The notes under the pieces: model-generated | Databases searched by the model: none | The model's input: the letters and a program-made list of their open reading frames with translations, nothing else | What the model was told of the DNA's origin: nothing | NCBI RefSeq assembly: GCF_029784165.1 | Contig: NC_073696.1 | Location: forward strand, 108,368,665-108,432,664 | Source: Wyeomyia smithii | Taxonomy: Eukaryota; Arthropoda; Insecta; Diptera; Culicidae | Direction: 5' to 3' | DNA length: 64,000 bases | Shown here: in pieces, positions 56,606-64,000 of the stretch | Layout of the letters: each line of letters starts with the position of its first letter | Position numbering within the stretch: position 1 is the stretch's first letter | Program-made: the position numbers and the translations under genes

Positions 56606-57968
56606 CGAAGGATACAATCGCTGCAAGGAGGGGCCATTGGGCAGTCAACTGCTTCAAAAATGATCTAACTGTTGGGAGGAATGCTGTAAGAAAAATTTTA
56701 ATTGGATCGGGTACATTGAAATTTTCAAAAATCCAGTCCACAATGTCAGAAAATTTCACTAATCCAGAGTTTGTTTCATCAACTGGATGTGCAAAAGGAA
56801 CAACTGGGGTTTTAGATGTTCCTGGCAGTGCTGGGAACTCCTTCTGGGACTTTAAATTTGCAAGCCCAGGAGGAGTTCGCTTCGGTTTTTTCTTAGCACT
56901 GTTTGGTTTGTTCGTACTTTTCATTACACTTTGGGAAATCTTAGGACCTTTACGGGGAAGTTTAGGAGAAGAAACATTTTTCCTCTTCCTAGACTCCCCA
57001 GGATTGGCATAAGATGTTCCCGCTGATGAATCGTCAGAATCGGTTTCATCAGAGGACAACAGCTCAAAGGGGTTCGATGTTATGGTAGAAGTGGTCACGG
57101 TCTTCTTCAGCATCTCAGCATAAGAACGCTTTGAACGCTCCTTAAGTGACCGCTTGATTTTATCTCTGCGCTGCATGTACACCGGGCATGTGGAGAGCTC
57201 ATGCTGGTTTTCCCCACAGTGAATACATTTTTCAGCATTAACACTGAAAGAATCTTCCGCATGAGTCTCCCCACACTTGCTACATCGTGCCTTATTGCAG
57301 CAGTGGGCGGCTGTGTGGCCTAACTGCTTGCAATTGGTGCAATTCATAACACGGGGTACATACAATCGCACAGGCAGATGAACCCGATCGATCGAGACGT
57401 GGCTAGGGAGTGCAGATCCGGCAAACGTAACGTGAAACGAGTCTGACGGAGTGTAAACTTTTTTACCGCCGACGAGAGACATGGACCGCAATTGCTTACA
57501 ATCCAAAATCTTCGCCTGTGTTTCGGTATTTTTGAAGCAACCGGTTGCGCTTTTTAGGATACACTCGACAGATAGACTTGAATCGGTTATGACACCGTCG
57601 ATCTCCACGTCTCGTGCGGGTATGTAAACGCGATACTCGCGTGTGAAGAGCTCAGAGCAAGTGATAGCATTGGCCTGTGCCAGATCACTGACCACGACAC
57701 GGAGCTTGTTAGGTCGGACCTTGGAAATTTCGGTCACGGCCTTGTACCCCTTCGTCAGGTCTTTAGAAATTTGCAGTATGTTTAATCGCTTTGAATTCAC
57801 TCCTGCCTCTGGACGAAAATAAACAGTATAGCTGCCCTGTTGAGATCCGTCCGGGTAAAGCCTGGGGCGAGGGGGGACTGGAGAATGAACAGGGGAGGGG
57901 GTAACAGAAGGGTCAGGGTCAAGGGGGTTCGGGGATGGTGGCACGGGAGGCGAGGGATCTATATCCAT
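56598..57968 (-). CDS. I-clade ORF1: gag-like protein with CCHC knuckles
   Basis: A complete 456-codon frame from ATG 57968 to TAA 56598. Residues 1-40 are Pro/Ser-rich. The middle (about 45-200) looks like the RRM-like/gag core. Cysteine knuckles follow at about 210-223 (CTNCKQLGHTAAHC), 229-247 (CSKCGETHAEDSF, atypical) and 248-261 (CIHCGENQHELSTC). The C-terminus is basic and Ser-rich, with KRKNVSSPKLPRKGPK. Proteins of this kind coat the element RNA. An identical frame occurs at 61306-62676 in the duplicated segment. Confidence 0.9.
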   Translation of the reverse strand: MDIDPSPPVPPSPNPLDPDPSVTPSPVHSPVPPRPRLYPDGSQQGSYTVYFRPEAGVNSKRLNILQISKDLTKGYKAVTEISKVRPNKLRVVVSDLAQANAITCSELFTREYRVYIPARDVEIDGVITDSSLSVECILKSATGCFKNTETQAKILDCKQLRSMSLVGGKKVYTPSDSFHVTFAGSALPSHVSIDRVHLPVRLYVPRVMNCTNCKQLGHTAAHCCNKARCSKCGETHAEDSFSVNAEKCIHCGENQHELSTCPVYMQRRDKIKRSLKERSKRSYAEMLKKTVTTSTITSNPFELLSSDETDSDDSSAGTSYANPGESRKRKNVSSPKLPRKGPKISQSVMKSTNKPNSAKKKPKRTPPGLANLKSQKEFPALPGTSKTPVVPFAHPVDETNSGLVKFSDIVDWIFENFNVPDPIKIFLTAFLPTVRSFLKQLTAQWPLLAAIVSFDA

Positions 57969-58411
57969 CGCGCTAAATGTAGCGCACTAGCGCACTAGCG
58001 CCGACAAGAACACGTACCTATTTACTTCTTCCTTCCAGCAGTGGTTGTCCGATCGTTCGAAGCTGCACCCAAAGCAGCCAGCAGCACCAGTACAGCAGCA
58101 CCAATACAGCCACCAGCAGTGAGCCGGGTGTGAGATCACTCAGCACAGCGACACGGCTCGACTGTCGAATGATGGCCTTGAATTAGAAAGATCTATTCAC
58201 TGTGCACAGATCAAAACTGCAGCTGGTATTTTGCACCAATACAGCCAAAGTTGCGAGCCGGGTACAGAACGTATCGACACAACTCACAATCTAGTTGGCC
58301 TTTAGCGCGAATAATACACTCTTTTGTTTGGCTATTCGTACACACGGACCGGATTGTAATAGAACGACCACTTTGCATGTCCGTTTCTGTCGAGTGTTCG
58401 ACGCGGAATGT

Positions 58412-58415
58412 TATA

Positions 58416-58467
<52 letters not shown>
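58412..58467. repeat. (TTA)n microsatellite
   Basis: About 18 TTA units directly upstream of the 5' end of the I-clade element. Open frames of Ile, Leu or Tyr runs across it are artefacts. An equal-length copy lies at 63120-63175. Confidence 0.95.
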
Positions 58468-58468
<1 letters not shown>

Positions 58469-59800
58469 GAAATGCATTGTTAGATAAAATTGCAGAAAAT
58501 ACGAAAGTTACAATTCCGTCTACTATTTGTTTTAATGGAATATACAAATACCGCAGTCCAACGTCATGCGATCGTGTCTTTGATACTCCCCTCCGAATTT
58601 TTTGATATTTTCAATCTCGCTAAGTTAGAATAACGTATCACTGGCAGTCATGATATGGCCAGTAGCATTGGTGTAGGTATAGTCCAGCATTACACTTCAT
58701 ATAAAGCATACACCCCTATTGGGAGTTGTTCTACAGATTCCAGTGGGTTCTAAAGGCTCTTTTACGAGCAACTTATATCTTCTAACGTGTATGGTCAACG
58801 ACTTTTATTAGTTATGCAGGTGGAACTAATTTGGTTTTCTCGCTCTCTTTTGAAAATATTTTATGACAATCTGATAAATGTCCTGACGTTTCGGCCGTTT
58901 CTGGCGGCCCTTCTCAAGGATTATTAGTTATGTCGTGTTTATCTGAATAGTTGTTTCCTAACGGAAATCAGTCGCGCATATAATTCAACGTTCAATTTCA
59001 AAAAAAAACTACATGTATCATCTTGAAGTTTTGTCATAACCCAGAAGTGATAACGTCTCGGACAATGCCCTGTTATTAGTGCTAGGATCCTTCTTTGAAC
59101 GTTTTAGTATTTTGTTGATCATAGAAACGATCGATGCGATGAACCGCTTCGACTGTCTACTAATCCCGAATCGAAGGTCCAGTTGGACAAAATTTCCCAT
59201 GTCTTTGGCTCTTTTCAGCAGAAATCCCATAGAAGGGTTCTTGTCCTATGAACTAAGGCGTCGTACACAAATTACGTAACGCTCAAAATCTTGATTTCAG
59301 ACTGGATAAGTTGAAGCTTTCAGTTTTTATATACATTCCGGGACCAATCCAAATCTTAAATCTTCACGTTGGAAATAGCGAATATTCTGTTGATTTCTGC
59401 AATATGATGGGTCTGTTATCTACCTCGTCAAAATAACTAGCCTTTCGCTTCAAGAGCGCAGAAAACCTATCACTTTAAAACCCACAACTGGTTTTTGTAG
59501 ACCGTTAGTAATGTTGATGTATCGTTCAAATCAACAATATTTGATGAATATTCTGCGTATTTTCAGAACTCAAATAAAATCTTCCCAACCTAAATTTTCG
59601 AGTGAACCGATATCACACAAGCCTAACAGAACATTACTTACTTACAATGATATTACGCAAAAAAATTGTCAGTCTTCAAATAAATACGTGAAACGGTTCA
59701 AATTTCTCCAATAGCGTTGACACTTAAGCGTAAACAACTGGATGCTAGCAACTGAATTCACAAAAAACAAACATTATGCAAATCGTTTTTCGAGCCGTTC
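58468..59800. other. Flank upstream of the I-clade element
   Basis: No gene. A minus-strand frame at 59230-59018 (LLKRAKDMGNFVQLDLRFG) is somewhat protein-like but unrecognised. The segment to 59292 is included in the duplicated unit. A decayed hammerhead-like motif lies at 58881-58920. The part 59293-59800 is AT-rich with nothing recognised. Confidence 0.5.
58881..58920 (-). other. Decayed hammerhead-ribozyme-like motif
   Basis: On the minus strand a CCGAAACGTCAGGA strand follows a GGCCG..CGGCC stem preceded by TTGAGAAGG, where an active type would have CTGANGA. The CGAAACGTC core and the stem placement resemble ribozyme relics of Penelope-like elements. Two core positions deviate, so activity is unlikely. 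The copy at 63589-63628 is identical. Confidence 0.35.
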
Positions 59801-59807
59801 ATTTTTC

Positions 59808-60692
59808 TTTTTTTTTTTTTTTAAGGGGGGATTTGTTAGTAGCTTAAGTATTTATGATAAATATTAGTAAATAATGAGTATGTGTGTCCAATCACAAATG
59901 GTGACTTCTCAACACTGTTAGAAATTTGTAATTTTAATTGTTAGGATTTGTTTGCTTTCGCAATTAGGACTTATCATTCGTAGGGATTTAAACCTACTTG
60001 TCAGAAAAGGGGAAGTAAACTTACAACTAACTTAATTGCTAACTTATTGGCTATAAAGAGAGCTTATCGTAGCAATTGAGGATTGCAACGATTTTTGTCG
60101 AAAATTGTTAATAATTTTATTTGACATAGCTTCTAATGGTTCAACACCAGTAAGTCTATGTAATTCGAGTGTACCAAACCAAGGAGGACGCTTCAAAATC
60201 ATTTTCAGAATTTTATTTCTGAATCCTTTGGAGCGTTTTCTTCCTTGTTGAACAGCAACTTGACCAGATCGGTACAGCATAAAGCATTGCTGGTCTAAAA
60301 ATTTGTTTGTAAATCAAAAGTTTGTTCTTTAAACAAAGTTTAGAATTCCTGTTAATAAGAGGATATAAACATCTCGTATATTTGATGCACTTGGCTTGTA
60401 TACTCTCAATGTGCTCTTTGAAAATAAGTTTTTTATCATAAATTAGTCCCAAGTACTTAACCTTGTCGGACCAACTTAAAATAACCCCATTCATCTTGAC
60501 AACGTGATTATTGTTTGGCTTGAGGAAAGAAGCCCTAGGCTTATGAGGAAAAATTATCATTTGAGTTTTAGAAGCATTGGGAGAGATTTTCCACTTTTGC
60601 AAGTAGGAAGAAAAAATATCTAAACTTTTCTGTAATCGACTGCATATGACACGAAGGCTTTTTCCTTTTACGGAAATGCTTGTGTCCACCTC
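59808..60692 (-). pseudogene. Juan-type Jockey LINE, 3' fragment
   Basis: On the minus strand the sequence starts abruptly at the Asp-Thr of the RT catalytic box. It continues with the RT thumb region (KGKSLRVICSRLQKSL, PNASKTQMIIFPHKP, WSDKVKYLGLIYDKKLIFK, RPAMLYAVPIWSSCCS). After a one-base frameshift near 60250 come ILKMILKRPPW and INNFRQKSLQSSIATI. A 3' untranslated region and a poly(A) tail (T-run 59808-59822) follow. This is typical of Juan elements of culicine mosquitoes. The endonuclease and most of RT are missing; in their place stands I-clade sequence from 60693 on. Confidence 0.88.
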
Positions 60693-61313
60693 CCATGTGC
60701 AATCCAACCGTAGCGACGTCGAACATAAGGATAGATCCAGAGCGCTTGGGCGCGCTGGAGGTTTCGGGATACGTGTCATTTCACCGTTGTTTAAAATAGT
60801 CATGTCGAAGTCATCGCAAAGGTTATAGATTAAAGAGGAGCGGTTATCATTGTAAGGGGAACCCCAAGCCACACCATGAGAGTTGAAGTCTCCCAAAATC
60901 AAACGTGGCGAGGGAAGAAGTTCTATTAAATCAAAGAGCAGCCGTTGCCCAACCTGTGCTCTGGGGGGAATATATATTGAGGCAATACAAAGCTCTTTAC
61001 CTTGTATTGTCATTTGACATGCGACAACTTCGATGCCTGGAATCGAGGGGAGGTTAATACGATAGAAAGAATAGCACTTTTTAATCCCTAAAAGTACTCC
61101 TCCATATGGGGTGTCTCGATCAAGGCGAATAATATTAAAATCATGGAAGTTGAGATCAATATTTGAAGTAAGCCAAGTTTCACAAAGGGAAAATGCATCG
61201 CATTTGTTTTTATTTATCAAAACTTTAAACGAATCAATTTTTGGTAAAATACTTCTACAATTCCACTGTAAGACAGAGATAGAATCCTTCATATACGCAG
61301 TAGAATTAGGCAT
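60251..61313 (-). pseudogene. Chimeric frame: I-clade endonuclease fused to Juan-type RT thumb
   Basis: From the ORF2 ATG at 61313, about 220 codons are identical to the I-clade endonuclease up to a Thr-Trp near its C-terminal third. The frame then passes without a break into Juan-type RT sequence and stops at 60251-60253. The joint (about 60688-60693) falls after AGGT on the I-clade side and at the second Asp of the Jockey RT box. The endonuclease lacks its final SDH-containing segment, and RT lacks its fingers and palm, so no activity is expected. The fused frame results from the duplication joint and is not known as a gene. Confidence 0.85.
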
Positions 61314-63123
61314 CGAAGGATACAATCGCTGCAAGGAGGGGCCATTGGGCAGTCAACTGCTTCAAAAATGATCTAACTGTTGGGAGGAATGCTGTAAGAA
61401 AAATTTTAATTGGATCGGGTACATTGAAATTTTCAAAAATCCAGTCCACAATGTCAGAAAATTTCACTAATCCAGAGTTTGTTTCATCAACTGGATGTGC
61501 AAAAGGAACAACTGGGGTTTTAGATGTTCCTGGCAGTGCTGGGAACTCCTTCTGGGACTTTAAATTTGCAAGCCCAGGAGGAGTTCGCTTCGGTTTTTTC
61601 TTAGCACTGTTTGGTTTGTTCGTACTTTTCATTACACTTTGGGAAATCTTAGGACCTTTACGGGGAAGTTTAGGAGAAGAAACATTTTTCCTCTTCCTAG
61701 ACTCCCCAGGATTGGCATAAGATGTTCCCGCTGATGAATCGTCAGAATCGGTTTCATCAGAGGACAACAGCTCAAAGGGGTTCGATGTTATGGTAGAAGT
61801 GGTCACGGTCTTCTTCAGCATCTCAGCATAAGAACGCTTTGAACGCTCCTTAAGTGACCGCTTGATTTTATCTCTGCGCTGCATGTACACCGGGCATGTG
61901 GAGAGCTCATGCTGGTTTTCCCCACAGTGAATACATTTTTCAGCATTAACACTGAAAGAATCTTCCGCATGAGTCTCCCCACACTTGCTACATCGTGCCT
62001 TATTGCAGCAGTGGGCGGCTGTGTGGCCTAACTGCTTGCAATTGGTGCAATTCATAACACGGGGTACATACAATCGCACAGGCAGATGAACCCGATCGAT
62101 CGAGACGTGGCTAGGGAGTGCAGATCCGGCAAACGTAACGTGAAACGAGTCTGACGGAGTGTAAACTTTTTTACCGCCGACGAGAGACATGGACCGCAAT
62201 TGCTTACAATCCAAAATCTTCGCCTGTGTTTCGGTATTTTTGAAGCAACCGGTTGCGCTTTTTAGGATACACTCGACAGATAGACTTGAATCGGTTATGA
62301 CACCGTCGATCTCCACGTCTCGTGCGGGTATGTAAACGCGATACTCGCGTGTGAAGAGCTCAGAGCAAGTGATAGCATTGGCCTGTGCCAGATCACTGAC
62401 CACGACACGGAGCTTGTTAGGTCGGACCTTGGAAATTTCGGTCACGGCCTTGTACCCCTTCGTCAGGTCTTTAGAAATTTGCAGTATGTTTAATCGCTTT
62501 GAATTCACTCCTGCCTCTGGACGAAAATAAACAGTATAGCTGCCCTGTTGAGATCCGTCCGGGTAAAGCCTGGGGCGAGGGGGGACTGGAGAATGAACAG
62601 GGGAGGGGGTAACAGAAGGGTCAGGGTCAAGGGGGTTCGGGGATGGTGGCACGGGAGGCGAGGGATCTATATCCATCGCGCTAAATGTAGCGCACTAGCG
62701 CACTAGCGCCGACAAGAACACGTACCTATTTACTTCTTCCTTCCAGCAGTGGTTGTCCGATCGTTCGAAGCTGCACCCAAAGCAGCCAGCAGCACCAGTA
62801 CAGCAGCACCAATACAGCCACCAGCAGTGAGCCGGGTGTGAGATCACTCAGCACAGCGACACGGCTCGACTGTCGAATGATGGCCTTGAATTAGAAAGAT
62901 CTATTCACTGTGCACAGATCAAAACTGCAGCTGGTATTTTGCACCAATACAGCCAAAGTTGCGAGCCGGGTACAGAACGTATCGACACAACTCACAATCT
63001 AGTTGGCCTTTAGCGCGAATAATACACTCTTTTGTTTGGCTATTCGTACACACGGACCGGATTGTAATAGAACGACCACTTTGCATGTCCGTTTCTGTCG
63101 AGTGTTCGACGCGGAATGTTATA

Positions 63124-63176
<53 letters not shown>

Positions 63177-64000
63177 GAAATGCATTGTTAGATAAAATTG
63201 CAGAAAATACGAAAGTTACAATTCCGTCTACTATTTGTTTTAATGGAATATACAAATACCGCAGTCCAACGTCATGCGATCGTGTCTTTGATACTCCCCT
63301 CCGAATTTTTTGATATTTTCAATCTCGCTAAGTTAGAATAACGTATCACTGGCAGTCATGATATGGCCAGTAGCATTGGTGTAGGTATAGTCCAGCATTA
63401 CACTTCATATAAAGCATACACCCCTATTGGGAGTTGTTCTACAGATTCCAGTGGGTTCTAAAGGCTCTTTTACGAGCAACTTATATCTTCTAACGTGTAT
63501 GGTCAACGACTTTTATTAGTTATGCAGGTGGAACTAATTTGGTTTTCTCGCTCTCTTTTGAAAATATTTTATGACAATCTGATAAATGTCCTGACGTTTC
63601 GGCCGTTTCTGGCGGCCCTTCTCAAGGATTATTAGTTATGTCGTGTTTATCTGAATAGTTGTTTCCTAACGGAAATCAGTCGCGCATATAATTCAACGTT
63701 CAATTTCAAAAAAAAACTACATGTATCATCTTGAAGTTTTGTCATAACCCAGAAGTGATAACGTCTCGGACAATGCCCTGTTATTAGTGCTAGGATCCTT
63801 CTTTGAACGTTTTAGTATTTTGTTGATCATAGAAACGATCGATGCGATGAACCGCTTCGACTGTCTACTAATCCCGAATCGAAGGTCCAGTTGGACAAAA
63901 TTTCCCATGTCTTTGGCTCTTTTCAGCAGAAATCCCATAGAAGGGTTCTTGTCCTATGAACTAAGGCGTCGTACACAAATTACGTAACGCTCAAAATCTT
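60693..64000. repeat. Segmental duplication, second copy (runs off the window)
   Basis: It appears identical to 55985-59292, in the same orientation. It begins at the fusion joint and continues to the last base of the window. It contains a second intact ORF1 (61306-62676), a second 5' region, a second (TTA)n tract and the upstream flank. Confidence 0.92.
61306..62676 (-). CDS. I-clade ORF1, second copy
   Basis: 456 codons, identical in translation to the frame at 56598-57968, with the same ATGCCTAA overlap to the ORF2 start. Since no functional ORF2 follows it here, it could only supply gag-like protein in trans, if it is expressed at all. Confidence 0.9.
   Translation of the reverse strand: MDIDPSPPVPPSPNPLDPDPSVTPSPVHSPVPPRPRLYPDGSQQGSYTVYFRPEAGVNSKRLNILQISKDLTKGYKAVTEISKVRPNKLRVVVSDLAQANAITCSELFTREYRVYIPARDVEIDGVITDSSLSVECILKSATGCFKNTETQAKILDCKQLRSMSLVGGKKVYTPSDSFHVTFAGSALPSHVSIDRVHLPVRLYVPRVMNCTNCKQLGHTAAHCCNKARCSKCGETHAEDSFSVNAEKCIHCGENQHELSTCPVYMQRRDKIKRSLKERSKRSYAEMLKKTVTTSTITSNPFELLSSDETDSDDSSAGTSYANPGESRKRKNVSSPKLPRKGPKISQSVMKSTNKPNSAKKKPKRTPPGLANLKSQKEFPALPGTSKTPVVPFAHPVDETNSGLVKFSDIVDWIFENFNVPDPIKIFLTAFLPTVRSFLKQLTAQWPLLAAIVSFDA

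Larger units (their letters stand above)
52519..58411 (-). mobile_element. I-clade non-LTR retrotransposon
   Basis: A ~5.9-kb LINE with a 5' untranslated region (58411-57969), ORF1, ORF2 with endonuclease, RT and RNase H, and a 3' region ending in an A-rich stretch. The RNase H domain after RT, together with the gag type, fits the I clade. Both edges abut TATATATTATTATTA (52504-52518 and 58412-58426), a possible 15-bp target duplication, but the right one runs into a (TTA)n microsatellite and could match by chance. ORF1 is intact; ORF2 carries two frameshifts and one stop. The 5' half is duplicated downstream at 60693-64000. Confidence 0.8.
55985..59292. repeat. Segmental duplication, first copy
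   Basis: Every base I compared here recurs 4708 positions later (60693-64000), including the microsatellite length and all reading frames. The segment holds the endonuclease-coding part of ORF2, ORF1, the 5' untranslated region, the (TTA)n tract and about 0.8 kb of upstream flank. The repeat reaches the window end, so its full extent is unknown. Confidence 0.92.

Noticed and set aside
56403..57012. Plus-strand frames of 86 and 98 codons (repeated at 61111-61720)
   Set aside because: They are antisense to the I-clade ORF1 and ORF2 and recur only because the segment is duplicated.
58408..58605. Open frames encoding long Ile, Leu or Tyr runs (also at 63116-63313)
   Set aside because: They are translations of the (TTA)n microsatellite and have no protein character outside it.
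60213..61334. A new functional LINE class combining I-clade endonuclease and Jockey RT
   Set aside because: The fused frame lacks the RT fingers and palm and the end of the endonuclease, and it is better explained as a duplication joint. It is kept as a finding about mechanism only.
1..64000. CRISPR array, bacterial operon or prophage
   Set aside because: No regularly spaced short repeats with unique spacers, no Shine-Dalgarno-led gene clusters. Splice sites, SINEs and LINEs show a eukaryotic genome.

Overview
This window is eukaryotic, and it looks like a culicine mosquito, most likely the genus Aedes. No bacterial-type operons, CRISPR arrays, rRNA genes or free-standing tRNA genes are present. 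One host coding exon is supported: an EGF-like domain exon at 7637-7759, with a clear AG acceptor and GTAAGT donor. Almost everything else recognisable is transposable-element sequence. The window therefore reads as a very long, transposon-filled intron or intergenic region around that exon. The mosquito assignment is inference from the mix of elements: a Juan-type Jockey fragment, a Loa-type element with a DUF4780-like ORF1, RTE-type elements, a BEL/Pao element whose gag starts with a PHD-like finger, a DD37E IS630-Tc1-mariner element, and many AT-rich MITEs.

Layout, 1-24 kb. AT-rich sequence carries small hairpins and a 2.4-kb degenerate TTCAGT-type tandem array (3306-5700), which is split by an 808-bp inverted-repeat element (3547-4354). 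The EGF exon follows. Next come a 1.4-kb inverted-repeat element (8656-10074) with a tRNA-derived SINE inserted in its right arm, a decayed Loa-type retrotransposon (10355-13545, minus), and a SINE fragment. A foldback element with ~240-bp arms lies at 14882-15526. A 171-bp palindromic insert flanked by 12-bp direct repeats lies at 18353-18523. A TTAA-flanked MITE, an ACGCGG-rich inverted-repeat element and a SINE interrupted by a 120-bp TA-flanked MITE complete this part.

Layout, 24-39 kb. There are three decayed RTE-type LINEs (24380-26420 minus, 32440-34560 minus, 36890-38960 plus). The third was hit later by a SINE (13-bp target duplication) and by a 432-bp MITE. A hAT-like element contains a G-rich MITE. 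A nearly complete DD37E mariner-like element (34630-35878) has lost its third catalytic residue, and it abuts a decayed R1-type gag fragment.

Layout, 39-64 kb. An apparently full-length R1-clade LINE (39215-44647, minus) has both ORFs open, a poly(A) tail and a perfect 14-bp target duplication. A BEL/Pao LTR retrotransposon (45061-51534) has ~480-bp LTRs, an internal gag deletion and many stops. A 109-bp tandem repeat follows. An I-clade LINE (about 52519-58411, minus) has an intact ORF1 and a broken EN-RT-RNase H ORF2. Its 5' half and upstream flank (55985-59292) recur at 60693-64000, apparently identically, at a constant offset of 4708 bp. At the joint the I-clade endonuclease is fused in frame to the 3' part of a Juan-type reverse transcriptase, with the break at the RT catalytic box.

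The elements do not form a pathway. Their nesting gives a relative history: old LINE decay, then MITE and SINE insertions, then young events (the R1-clade insertion and the 4.7-kb duplication).
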